Assembly (NCBI RefSeq): GCF_000235565.1
Contig: NC_017527.1
Location: forward strand, 2,170,001-2,234,000
Direction of reading: 5' to 3'
Source: Methanothrix harundinacea 6Ac
GTDB lineage: Archaea > Halobacteriota > Methanosarcinia > Methanotrichales > Methanotrichaceae
DNA length: 64,000 nt
Under the pieces are notes generated by a model. The model did not search any database, was not told the DNA's origin, and saw only the letters and a program-made list of their open reading frames with translations. The translations under genes and the position numbers were made by a program. Positions 28,765 through 37,450 of the stretch are shown here, piece by piece; position 1 is the first letter of the stretch; each line of letters starts with the position of its first letter.

Positions 28765-29328
28765 TCACCCCTGAGAGCTCTCCTGGTACAGGGCGATGGC
28801 GTCTTGGAGGCGGGATCGGATCCGCCCCTCTCCGGTAGACCCGACCGAACTGTGCCAGAGGACGACGGGCTCCCCGTCCGTCCCGGGCCCCAGGGTCAGA
28901 AAGACGGTCCCGGGGATGTAGATCGGATCGCTCTCAGGATCCCCCGTCGGGTAGTAGAGGACGAGCCCATCCCAGGCCTTGAGGTGATCGGTCTCCGTCA
29001 GAACGTCGAGGTAGACCACCTCGTCTCCAAGGTCCTCCAAGACCCTTCGGATCGCCGACTCCTGCTGGAGGCAGGCGGGACAGTTGGAGCTGTGGATGAG
29101 GACGATAACCGGCCCCTCCTCCAGAGGTTCCAGAGCCCAGGATGGGTGGTCTACGGGAGATCCGGCATTCGAACGCTGATCGGGGTACGTTATCCACCAG
29201 TCATCGGGACCCGCGCCGATGGGGTGCTCGACGGCGGCCTGGGCCGCGAAAGCTCCCAGGACTGGGACCGCCAGGATGAAGGCGAGGGGCATCACCGGCG
29301 ACGACAAAGTTCTGAAGGCTGCCACCAT
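28765..29328 (-). CDS. Secreted thioredoxin-like protein
   Basis: A 187-residue protein with an N-terminal hydrophobic export signal (SSPVMPLAFILAVPVLGAF) and a thioredoxin-like domain: PVIVLIHSSNCPACLQQES carries a C-P-A-C redox motif after the first strand, followed by EVVYLDVLTETD. It would exchange disulfides or reduce substrates outside the membrane. The open frame runs further upstream to 29583, but the added part is proline-rich and non-conserved, so the ATG at 29328 is chosen. It is divergent from the rhodanese-like lipoprotein at 29704, which suggests a linked envelope redox or sulfur role. Confidence 0.72.
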   Translation of the reverse strand: MVAAFRTLSSPVMPLAFILAVPVLGAFAAQAAVEHPIGAGPDDWWITYPDQRSNAGSPVDHPSWALEPLEEGPVIVLIHSSNCPACLQQESAIRRVLEDLGDEVVYLDVLTETDHLKAWDGLVLYYPTGDPESDPIYIPGTVFLTLGPGTDGEPVVLWHSSVGSTGEGRIRSRLQDAIALYQESSQG

Positions 29329-29703
29329 TCGCCGTATAATCCCCGGACTTATCTTCTTTTCCCCGCCTCCGGACCCGAGACCTCGGACCTTCCCCACGAA
29401 GACGAGGGAGGTTCCCGACCGAATATGTGATAAATATGGAGATCCAAGGGGGGGTCCATCCTTGGGGTGCCCCCCGGGCAGAGGGGCACAGAGAGGGGAT
29501 TGGGGCGATGGCGACTCCGATACGCCAGATCCGCGGCGTTGAGGGGGTGGCCGGGGGTCAGAGCCTGAGGAGATATAGATCATCGTGGATGATCGCCACC
29601 ATAGGCGCGGGCATCGTCTCCCGCCGCCGAGAGGTCGCTTTCAGCTCCAGGGATCTCTCAATAGAAGGATTTGATATCAGGAGATTTTATGGAGGATACA
29701 AAT
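29329..29703. other. Divergent intergenic region between thioredoxin-like and rhodanese-like genes
   Basis: About 375 bases with no supported gene. It contains AT-rich elements such as GTGATAAATATGG (about 29427-29439) and GGAGATATAGATC (about 29569-29581) that could serve as TATA boxes for the two divergent genes, and two ribosome sites near 29680-29695 for the plus-strand gene. No hairpin or repeat was recognised. Confidence 0.4.
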
Positions 29704-30663
29704 ATGGGAAACCAGATGAAACCGTTATCCAAGATCGCAGCGGTTCTGCTGCTGGCAGCCGCCCTGACGGGCGGAGCTTTCGCAGGCTGCTCCAGCTGCG
29801 GCGGCGGCCCCGCCACCGGATGGATGGGAGCGTCGTCGATGGGCATCTCCTGGGCTGGAGAGCTCTCATCGATGGGGACGACGACATCTTCTACGGGATC
29901 GAGCACCACGGCGGGGAACGACTCCGATGGAGCTGAGGGCGGTGCCGATGGTTTGGACGGCGCGGCCTCCAGGCTATCCCCCGAGGCGCTCTTCGCCGAC
30001 CAGAATGGGGAGAGGAGGCTGGTCGTAGCCTACGCCGGCGTCCCCGGAGAGGCCTCCTACATAGAGGGGGCGATCCACCTACCCCTGGACCAGGTCTTCG
30101 CCGAAGACGGTAGCCTCAAGTCCCCCGCGGAGATATCGGCCATCTTCGGGGCGGCCGGGATCGCCGAGGAGGACCCCCTGGTAATTTACAGCGACTCCTT
30201 CTTCAACGGGTTTGACACCTTCGCCTTCTGGGTGATGAAGTACCTGGGCCACCAGGAGCTCCTCCTCCTGGAGGGGACGCGGGCCTCCCGGGAGGCGGCT
30301 GGGCTCAAGTTCGTAGCTGCCCCTGCCGTCAGGACGGCCGAGGCCTACAACGCCAGCCCCAGCCTCGACCTCCTGATCGTCGAGGACGAGATCTCTGATC
30401 TGCAGATCGTCGACGCCAGGAGCCCGGAGGAGTACTCCGCCGGCCACCTGGAGGGGGCGAGGAACATCGACAGCTCCAAAGTGATGGGGGCTGAGGGGCT
30501 TGCCGGCGACCAGGCCCTGGGGGAGGCCTTCAGCGGCCTGGATAAGGACGTGCCCGTCGTCGTCTACTCCACCAAGGGAGGCGTCGCCTCCATGGTCTGG
30601 TACGCCCTCCTCGACCAGGGGTTCACGCCGAGGATGATGATCTCAGCCGGATCGGCGGCTTAG
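29704..30663 (+). CDS. Putative lipoprotein with two cysteine-less rhodanese domains
   Basis: A 319-residue exported protein. The signal region SKIAAVLLLAAALTGGAFAG ends at a Cys (FAGC), a lipobox-like site, and is followed by CSSCGGG and a Ser/Thr-rich linker. Two rhodanese-like domains follow (about 90-200 and 215-319). In both, the loop that holds the catalytic Cys has Ser instead: VIYSDSFFNG in the first and VVYSTKGGVA in the second. The fold markers (DARSPEEYSAGHLEGARNI) are intact. Sulfurtransferase activity is therefore unlikely and a binding role is possible. The start at 29704 follows GGAGG by eight bases; ATG 29689 is also usable. Confidence 0.72.
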   Translation: MGNQMKPLSKIAAVLLLAAALTGGAFAGCSSCGGGPATGWMGASSMGISWAGELSSMGTTTSSTGSSTTAGNDSDGAEGGADGLDGAASRLSPEALFADQNGERRLVVAYAGVPGEASYIEGAIHLPLDQVFAEDGSLKSPAEISAIFGAAGIAEEDPLVIYSDSFFNGFDTFAFWVMKYLGHQELLLLEGTRASREAAGLKFVAAPAVRTAEAYNASPSLDLLIVEDEISDLQIVDARSPEEYSAGHLEGARNIDSSKVMGAEGLAGDQALGEAFSGLDKDVPVVVYSTKGGVASMVWYALLDQGFTPRMMISAGSAA

Positions 30664-30680
30664 GTCGGCGATCCGGTACG

Positions 30681-30707
30681 GGGTGGCGCAAAAGCTCTGC
30701 GCCACCC
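30681..30707. terminator. Perfect inverted repeat in a convergent gap
   Basis: GGGTGGCGCA (30681-30690) and TGCGCCACCC (30698-30707) form a perfect 10-bp stem with a 7-base loop. It fills most of the 45-base gap between the convergent rhodanese-like gene and the SLC13 permease gene, so it is likely a bidirectional terminator or transcript 3' end stabiliser. There is no long T run after it on either strand. Confidence 0.6.
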
Positions 30708-30708
30708 A

Positions 30709-32493
30709 TCAAAGCGGCCAGATCCAGAGGATCAGGGGTAAGGCGGCGAGGGTGGCGACGAGGCTGAGGGGGAGGCCGAGCCGCCAGTAGTCGCCGAACT
30801 GGTAGCCCCCGGGCCCCATCACCAGGGTGTTGGACTGGTGGCCTATCGGTGTAAGAAAGGCGCAGGAGGCACCGACGGCGACCGCCATCAGGAAGGGGTC
30901 GGGCGAGAGGTCCAGGACGAGGGCAGCGTTGAAGGCGATGGGGGCCATGATCACCGCCGCCGCAGCGTTGTTGATTATGTTTGTGAGGATCATAGTCCAG
31001 GCGAGGAGGGCCGCCAGGATCACCACCGCCGGAAAGGGGCTGAGGGCCTGGAGGATGGCGGCAGAGATCGTCTCCGCCCCGCCGGTGCTCTCCAGGGCCG
31101 CTCCCACGGGGATCAGAGCCCCCAGGAGGAATATGATAGGCCAGTCGATGCTCTCGTAGGCCTCATGGATGGTGAGGACCCCCGCCAGGACCATCCCCAC
31201 CGCCGCCGATGCGAAGGCTATCTCCACCGGGAGGAGGCCCGCAGCCGTCGCCGCTAGGGCTCCACCGAAGATCAGGAGAGGGACGGGGGGGCTCTTCTGC
31301 CTTCTTCCGAGCTTCATCCCCCGCTCGGCGAGGGGGAGGCAGCCCAGGGATTCCAGGACTTCGGGTATCGTTCCCGAGGGCCCCTGCATCAGGAGGACGT
31401 CCCCTGGCTGGAAGGCTATATCGCCGAGCCGCTCCGCCAGAACCTCACCGCGTCTGGCGACGGCTATCAGGTTCATATCATACCGCCGGCCGAGGGTGAG
31501 GCTCCTCGCCGTCTCCCCCACCATGGGGGAGTCTGCGGCTACGACCGCCTCGATCAGCCCGACGTCCTTGGAGAGGAGAGCCTTCTTCCCGACCTTCATG
31601 CCTCCCAGGAGCTCAAGCCCCCTCCATTTCAAAATATATTTTATATTCTCCGCGGAGGTCTCCACCGCCAGGATATCCCCCGGCTCCAGGATCTCATCTC
31701 CCGTCGGCATGGGGATCCGGAGATCTCCCCGGACGAGGCCTAAAATTTGCATATCCGATACCGGGGGCTCCTTCAAAACCCGGAGCCTCTTTCCGACGAG
31801 CTTCGATCTGCTGGATACCCATATCTCGGTGATGTAGTTCTCTATCTTGAAGAGGTCCTCCTTCGAGGAGCCCCCCTTCCTCTTGGGAGTCAGCTTCCAG
31901 CCGAAGAACCATATGAATATGAGGCCCGCGAGGAGGACCCCCCCTCCGACGGGGGTGAAGTCGAACATTCTGAACGGCTCGCCCAACACCTCGGCCCTGT
32001 AAGAGGCGACTATGATATTTGGAGGCGTCCCGATGAGGGTCAAGAGGCCGCCGAGGAGGGAGGCGAAGGCGAGGGGCATCAGGAGGAGAGAAGGAGGATT
32101 CCCGGTCCTCCGGGAGACCCGCAGGCTCACCGGGAGGAGGATCGCGAGCGCCCCCACGTTGTTCATGAACCCTGATAATATGGATACGAGGCCGGTGAGG
32201 GACCTCACCTGCCGCTTTGTTGAATCTTTTGGGCTTGTGATCGACTTCTGGATCAGATCGACGATCCCGGAGTTGAGGAGCGCCCGGCTGACTATGAGGA
32301 TCGCTCCCACCGTCACCACCGCTGGATGGGCGAAGCCGGTGAAGGCCTCGCTCCAGGGGACGACCCCCGATATCGTCGCGACCAAGAGGGCGATGATGGC
32401 GACGAGGTCGTACCGCCACCGCCCCCAGATGAATAAGAGAAGGGCGAGCCCCAGGATGGCGAATATCAAAAGCTGATCCGTTGTCATCCCCAT
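30709..32493 (-). CDS. SLC13/DASS family anion permease with TrkA-C domains
   Basis: A 594-residue membrane transporter. It has about 10-12 hydrophobic segments split by a hydrophilic middle (about 210-390) that holds two TrkA-C/RCK-C type domains (EPPVSDMQILGLVRGDLRIP and RYDMNLIAVARRGEVL). The SLC13 signatures SGFMNNVGALAILLP and TNIINNAAAAVIMAPIAF, each with the Asn-Asn hairpin that binds sodium and anion, are present, as is PIGHQSNTLVMGPGGYQFGDY. The substrate could be sulfate or a dicarboxylate. A paralogue lies just upstream on the same strand. Confidence 0.87.
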   Translation of the reverse strand: MGMTTDQLLIFAILGLALLLFIWGRWRYDLVAIIALLVATISGVVPWSEAFTGFAHPAVVTVGAILIVSRALLNSGIVDLIQKSITSPKDSTKRQVRSLTGLVSILSGFMNNVGALAILLPVSLRVSRRTGNPPSLLLMPLAFASLLGGLLTLIGTPPNIIVASYRAEVLGEPFRMFDFTPVGGGVLLAGLIFIWFFGWKLTPKRKGGSSKEDLFKIENYITEIWVSSRSKLVGKRLRVLKEPPVSDMQILGLVRGDLRIPMPTGDEILEPGDILAVETSAENIKYILKWRGLELLGGMKVGKKALLSKDVGLIEAVVAADSPMVGETARSLTLGRRYDMNLIAVARRGEVLAERLGDIAFQPGDVLLMQGPSGTIPEVLESLGCLPLAERGMKLGRRQKSPPVPLLIFGGALAATAAGLLPVEIAFASAAVGMVLAGVLTIHEAYESIDWPIIFLLGALIPVGAALESTGGAETISAAILQALSPFPAVVILAALLAWTMILTNIINNAAAAVIMAPIAFNAALVLDLSPDPFLMAVAVGASCAFLTPIGHQSNTLVMGPGGYQFGDYWRLGLPLSLVATLAALPLILWIWPL

Positions 32494-32607
32494 CAGGTTA
32501 CCTCCAGAGTCCTTAGGTCATATCTCATCAATAGGATTAATATTTTTGTTTCATCGCCTCGGGAGGGGAGAGACAACCCGCGGCCCCAGTTCCCTCGTCC
32601 CTCCAGG

Positions 32608-34416
32608 TCACCCGCTGAGAGGCCAGAAGATGACGATGAGGGGGATGGAGACGACGGCGATGACCAGCTCCATGGGCAGCCCCATCCTCCAGTAGTCCCC
32701 GAACTGGTAGCCTCCGGGCCCCATCACCAGGGTGTTGGACTGGTGGCCTATGGGGGTGAGAAAGGCGCAGGACGCCCCGATGGCGACCGCCATCAGAAAT
32801 GGGTCCGGGGAGAGGTTCATGAAAGAGGCGATCCCCAGGCCGATGGGCGCCATCAGCACCGCTGCCGCGGCGTTGTTGACGATATCCGATAGGAACATGG
32901 TGATGACGAGGAGCATCGCCAGGGATACGATGGGGGGATATCCTCCAGAGAGGGAGAGGATGCTCTCGGCGATGAGGCCCGCTCCCCCAGTAGTCTCGAG
33001 GGCGCGGCCTACGGGGATCATGGCTCCCAGGAGGATTATCACCGGCCAGTCTATGGAGGTGTACACCTCCCGGAGGTTCATGAGCCCCCCCATCACCATG
33101 GCGACGGCCGCCGAAACCAGGGCGATCTGGACCGGGAGGAGGCCCACGGCCACCGCCAGGATGGCTGAGCCGAAGATCGCGACGGATAGGATGATCCGCC
33201 TCGGGTGGCCGAGCCGCAGGCCCCTCTCGGCGAGGGGAAGGCACCCCATGGTGTTCAAGATCTCTGGGAGATGCTCCCTCGGCCCCTGGAGGAGGAGGAC
33301 GTCTCCGGCCTGAAACCGGACCTGCCCCAGCCGCTTTTGGAGCTGGATGCCGTGGCGGGCGACGCCGACGAGATTCACCCCGTACCGCCATCGCAAACTC
33401 GCCGACCTCGCCGTCCTCCCCAGGAGCCTCGAATCGGTCTTTACGACCGCCTCCACTATCCCCATATCCCCGGAGCTGAGGGCCTCCTCCCCGACCTTCT
33501 TCTCCTCGCCGAGCTGAAAGCCGGTATCGTCGAGGAAGATCTTCAGCTCGTCGGCATCCGACTCCACCAGGAGGATCTCCCCCGGCATCAGGGGGTGGAA
33601 GATGGAGGGGGACGCAAGCCTCGTCTCCCCGGAGAGAAGCCCTAGCACCTGAAAATCGGCCTTTGATGCCTCCCTCACCTCCTGGAGGGTCTTGCCCGCC
33701 ATCCTCGCCCCCTCGGGGATCAGGACCTCGGTGAGATAGTTCTCTATCTCGAAGAGCCTCTCCTTGGACGAAGGGGATTTTCGGACGGGAACGAGCCTCC
33801 ACCCTATTAGAGATATGAAGAGGAAACCGGAGAGAGCCACCCCCAGCCCGACGGGGGTGAAGTCGAACATCCCGAAGGGATCGCCGACGCTCTCGGCCCT
33901 GAAGGTGGCGATTATGATATTCGGGGGGGTCCCTATAAGGGTCAATAGGCCCCCGAGGAGGGAGCCGGAGGCGAGGGGCATCAGAAGGATCGAGGGAGAG
34001 TTTCCGCTCCGGATAGCCATCCGGATCCCGACGGGGAGGAGGAGAGCCATGGCGCCGACGTTGTTCATGAACCCGGATAGGATGGTGACGAGGCCGGTGA
34101 GGGAGGCAACCTGGCGGGTTGGCGAATCTCCTGCCCGGGAGAGCCACCCGGCCATGACGTCGACGACCCCCGAGTTCAGGAGGCCCCGGCTCGCGACGAG
34201 GACGGCGGCGACGGTGATGACGGCGGGGTGGCCGAAGCCGAGGAAGGCCTGATCCCAGGGGACGAGGCCGGTAACTGTGGCCGCCAGGAGCGCCAGAAGG
34301 GATACCACGTCGTACCTCCAGCGGCCCCAGATGAAGAGGATGAGGGTGAGAAGAAGAACTCCGAAGATCATCGCCAGATCTCCGGTCATTCCGAAAATGG
34401 GGGGCAGATCCGTCAT
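32608..34416 (-). CDS. SLC13/DASS family anion permease with TrkA-C domains
   Basis: Second permease of the same type, about 602 residues, with the same order: N-terminal helices, TrkA-C pair in the middle (SKADFQVLGLLSGETRLASP, RYGVNLVGVARHGIQL), and the SLC13 hairpins SGFMNNVGAMALLLP and SDIVNNAAAAVLMAPIGL. The C-terminal PIGHQSNTLVMGPGGYQFGDY block is identical in wording to the neighbour, showing a tandem duplication. The ATG at 34416 (MTDLPPIFGM) is preferred to the open-frame start at 34518, which adds a non-conserved tail; GAGGG lies four bases upstream. Substrate unknown. Confidence 0.86.
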   Translation of the reverse strand: MTDLPPIFGMTGDLAMIFGVLLLTLILFIWGRWRYDVVSLLALLAATVTGLVPWDQAFLGFGHPAVITVAAVLVASRGLLNSGVVDVMAGWLSRAGDSPTRQVASLTGLVTILSGFMNNVGAMALLLPVGIRMAIRSGNSPSILLMPLASGSLLGGLLTLIGTPPNIIIATFRAESVGDPFGMFDFTPVGLGVALSGFLFISLIGWRLVPVRKSPSSKERLFEIENYLTEVLIPEGARMAGKTLQEVREASKADFQVLGLLSGETRLASPSIFHPLMPGEILLVESDADELKIFLDDTGFQLGEEKKVGEEALSSGDMGIVEAVVKTDSRLLGRTARSASLRWRYGVNLVGVARHGIQLQKRLGQVRFQAGDVLLLQGPREHLPEILNTMGCLPLAERGLRLGHPRRIILSVAIFGSAILAVAVGLLPVQIALVSAAVAMVMGGLMNLREVYTSIDWPVIILLGAMIPVGRALETTGGAGLIAESILSLSGGYPPIVSLAMLLVITMFLSDIVNNAAAAVLMAPIGLGIASFMNLSPDPFLMAVAIGASCAFLTPIGHQSNTLVMGPGGYQFGDYWRMGLPMELVIAVVSIPLIVIFWPLSG

Positions 34417-34581
34417 CACTCCCTCAATTATGGCGGAATGGAATTTATAGATTTGGCAGGGGGATAACCCCGCCAGATCGAGCTCGAGGTGCCATCCCGG
34501 CCTACTGGAGGGGGCCACCGGCCGATCTCAAGGTCGGATCTCAAGGACCGCCCCTGAAGGGAGGATCGCCCCGGGCGGGGG

Positions 34582-34863
34582 TCACTTCTTATCAATAATC
34601 TTTATCAGATGGTAGCCGAAGTCGGTCTTGACGGGGCCGACGACCTTCCCCTTCTCCGCCTCGAAGGCGGCCCGCTCGAACTCGGGGACCATCTTGCCCT
34701 TAGCGAACCATCCGAGGTCCCCCTTGTTCTTCGAAGAGGGGCAGTCGGAGTACTTCCGGGCCATCTCGGCGAAGCTCTCTCCCTTGCTGATCTTCTCGAG
34801 AACCTCCTTCGCCTTCTTCTCTGTTTTTACAAGAATGTGGGCCGCATGAACCTGTTTGGTCAT
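34582..34863 (-). CDS. Parvulin-type peptidyl-prolyl cis-trans isomerase
   Basis: Single-domain parvulin of 93 residues, the normal size for the stand-alone family. Sequence marks are VHAAHILVKTEKKAKEVLEK at the start, FAEMARKYSDCPSSKNKGDL and GYHLIKIIDKK at the end with the conserved Gly-Tyr-His. It catalyses proline isomerisation in folding proteins. No signal peptide, so it is cytosolic. It follows the REC-GAF-PAS gene by 44 bases on the same strand but has no obvious functional link with it. Confidence 0.92.
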   Translation of the reverse strand: MTKQVHAAHILVKTEKKAKEVLEKISKGESFAEMARKYSDCPSSKNKGDLGWFAKGKMVPEFERAAFEAEKGKVVGPVKTDFGYHLIKIIDKK

Positions 34864-34907
34864 GGTGAGGCCGTTGGCGGGACCGGATAAAAAGGTTCTC
34901 TGAGCCT

Positions 34908-36986
34908 CTAATCCGGCGGCACCTCTCCCGCCGCGCCTCCATCGACTAAGATGCCATCATGACCCCGGGATCCGCCCCTTGCCGCCCTCATCTCCTGGAT
35001 GACCCCCGTCATCCTCACCGGACGGCCCCTCTCGTCCCATGACACCACCTTGCCCCGGCCCAAAATCCAGACCCAGCCACCGTCCTTCGACCTCATCCTA
35101 TGTTCGATCTCACAATAAGGGGTCAGCCCTTCCAGATGATCCATCAGGGCCTGCTTTACTCTCGCCCGGTCGTCGGGATGGACGAGGCTGTCCCAGATCC
35201 CGAGGTGGGTCTTCAGCTCCTCTGGAGAGTACCCCAATATCTCCCCCCATTTATCGCTGAAAGACCCCTCCCCCGTCTCCAGGTTCCAGTCCCAGATCCC
35301 CAGGTTTCCTCCCTCGACGGCCATCTTAAGCCGCTCCTCGCTCTCCTTCAGGGCCACCTCCATCCTCTTCTGCTCGGTTATGTTCGTGACAGAGACGACG
35401 TACTGCTTAGTCCTGGGGATGATGCTAGCCCGAAAAAGGCCACGCTTTATGCCGCCCCATCGGTCGATCAGGTCTGCCTCGTACTGGGCGGTGGGGGTCT
35501 TCAGCCTCCTTTGCCCTTTCCGGAAGAGATCCCAGAGATCTTCCCGATCCTCCTCGGAGATGAACTCGTCCCACCTCATCTTCCCCTCGACCTCCTGGGG
35601 AGGGCGTCCGAAGAGGGCCTCGGATTCGGAATTGACCTTTGATATGAGGCCGTCCTCCTCCACGATCGCCATCGCCGTGCCGCTGTTCTCGAAGATGGCG
35701 CGATAGTACTCCTCGCTCTTCTGGAGGTTCTCTTCCATCCTCTTCTGTTCGGTGATGTCTACGCTGACGCCCAGGGCGGCCCGCATCTGCCCAGACTCGT
35801 CGAAGAGGGGATAAGTCGAGAAGATGGCAGGAAACTTTTCCCCGTTCTTTCGTACCAGGGTGGTGAGCCCGGAAAAACCCCGGCCCCCCTCCCTCATCTG
35901 CCGGTGGACCTCAGGGAAGAGGGCCACGTCCTCTGGGAGGTGAAGCCTTGAGACCGGATTTCCCACCATCTCCCGGCGACGGTAGCCGAAGATCTTCTCG
36001 GCCCCGGGGCTGAACTCAAGGACGGTGGGGTCCGGGTCAGATCCGTCGGTTATGACGAAGGAGACCTCTGCAGTCTCGAAGATGGCCAGAAGCTGCTCTT
36101 CACTCCTCCGGAGCTCCTCCTGGGCCCTCAGCCGCACGATGGCGTTTTCCGTCATGGCGGCGATCGTCTCCAGGCCGCTCCTCCCCTCGGGGGGGATCTC
36201 GTCGAAGGTGTGGGTTCCGACGCTGTAGTAGCCTATCACCTCCCCCTCGTGGCGGATCGGGACGACGGCCATGGCCCGGAGCCCCTCCCGCTCCCGGGCC
36301 TTCTGGAGGGGGAGACCCCGATCCTGGTGCCGGATGTAGATCGGCTCCTGAGCCCTCGATATCAGGGAGGTGCTGGGGTTCCGCCGCCTCCTGGATATCT
36401 CCTCGACGTACTCGGGGGAGAAGCCCTGGGAGTGGGAGAGGATGAAGCTCCCCGAGGACCTCTCCAAGAGGTAGATCGTCCCACAGTCCGTCTCCGAGAC
36501 GGCTATCGCCGCCCCGACGCAGAGGCTGAGGGCCGCCGATAGGGAGGTCGCCCCCGAGAGCCCTAGGGCGAGATTCCTCTGGATGAGGTCCTCCCTCTTC
36601 GCCCTAACGCTCTCGGCAGCCTGTCGGATCTGATGGGAGAGCTCGGCGAAGAGGATCTTCGGGTTTCCGTCCTTCTGGAGGTAGTAGTCGGCGCCGGAGT
36701 TTAGAGCCTCGATCACCACCTCTTCTCGGCTCTTTCCTGTAAATAGTATGAAGGGGATCTCGAGCTTGCGGCTGCGGACCGCCTTGAGAAAGGCTATACC
36801 GTCCATCCCAGGCATGGCGTAATCGGAGACGACGACATGATAATTCCTCTCCCCCCCCTCCAGCCGTTCCAGGCCTTCGGCCGCCGTCTCCGTCGGATCC
36901 ACCTGGATATCCCCGGACCTCTCGAGGAAGAGGGCGGCAAGCTCCAGAATGGCGGGGTCGTCGTCGACGATCAGAACCCGGATCAC
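34908..36986 (-). CDS. Response regulator receiver protein with GAF and PAS domains, no kinase
   Basis: Signalling protein of 692 residues. REC domain at 1-120 with acidic D8/D9, phospho-acceptor D55 in VVVSDYAMPGMDG and FTGKS. A GAF domain follows (about 150-290), then three PAS/PAC units (about 300-690; markers YRAIFENSGTAMAIVEEDGL and LKMAVEGGNLGIWDWNLETG). The protein ends in a short Gly/Arg-rich tail after the last PAC motif and has no HisKA or HATPase domain, so it cannot phosphorylate by itself; it may receive phosphate and relay through partners. It starts at a GTG that overlaps the stop of a doubtful upstream frame (GTGA). Confidence 0.85.
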   Translation of the reverse strand: MIRVLIVDDDPAILELAALFLERSGDIQVDPTETAAEGLERLEGGERNYHVVVSDYAMPGMDGIAFLKAVRSRKLEIPFILFTGKSREEVVIEALNSGADYYLQKDGNPKILFAELSHQIRQAAESVRAKREDLIQRNLALGLSGATSLSAALSLCVGAAIAVSETDCGTIYLLERSSGSFILSHSQGFSPEYVEEISRRRRNPSTSLISRAQEPIYIRHQDRGLPLQKAREREGLRAMAVVPIRHEGEVIGYYSVGTHTFDEIPPEGRSGLETIAAMTENAIVRLRAQEELRRSEEQLLAIFETAEVSFVITDGSDPDPTVLEFSPGAEKIFGYRRREMVGNPVSRLHLPEDVALFPEVHRQMREGGRGFSGLTTLVRKNGEKFPAIFSTYPLFDESGQMRAALGVSVDITEQKRMEENLQKSEEYYRAIFENSGTAMAIVEEDGLISKVNSESEALFGRPPQEVEGKMRWDEFISEEDREDLWDLFRKGQRRLKTPTAQYEADLIDRWGGIKRGLFRASIIPRTKQYVVSVTNITEQKRMEVALKESEERLKMAVEGGNLGIWDWNLETGEGSFSDKWGEILGYSPEELKTHLGIWDSLVHPDDRARVKQALMDHLEGLTPYCEIEHRMRSKDGGWVWILGRGKVVSWDERGRPVRMTGVIQEMRAARGGSRGHDGILVDGGAAGEVPPD

Positions 36987-37234
36987 GATAAGCCTCCAGA
37001 GAAGTCGACGGAAGAGCCCCGGATAGCAACCTCGAAGAGCGACCAGAGACGATCGGGATATCCGTCGGCCGGAGGGAGAGGCCGCCTCCCATACGACGAT
37101 TTCTCCACTGGTGAAGACCGCATATATCCATCACCCGTTGCGCCTTTCTCCGACCTTCCGCCCCGAAGGGAGACCCCGTCGATGGGGACTACAAACCCCT
37201 CCAGATCTTCCGCCAGGGCCTTTTCTTCCCTCAT
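36983..37234 (-). CDS. Hypothetical small protein upstream of the REC-PAS gene
   Basis: A possible 83-residue product (MREEKALAEDLEGFVVPIDG) whose TGA overlaps the GTG start of the response regulator. AAGGAGG lies just before the ATG at 37234. Against it: a TATA-like GGATATATGCGG (about 37117-37130) lies inside the frame and could be the promoter of the downstream gene, and the sequence shows no family. It may instead be non-coding leader. Confidence 0.3.
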   Translation of the reverse strand: MREEKALAEDLEGFVVPIDGVSLRGGRSEKGATGDGYMRSSPVEKSSYGRRPLPPADGYPDRLWSLFEVAIRGSSVDFSGGLS

Positions 37235-37450
37235 GATCCTCCTTCTCACCTATGCCCATCGGCCGATAGACCGGTGCATAAGGTCCTGAGGATGATGAGG
37301 ACGGTCGGGGCTTGGGCTTGCAGGAGCCCCCTCCAGCCCTTTGGAGGGGGCAGCTCCTTCTCTTGGGAGGGGCGACGGTCGAGGAGCCGGATCGGGGCTG
37401 GATGGGAGGCTTGGCGGAGCTCGTCGGCGGGAGATCGGGCTTATGTCAGC

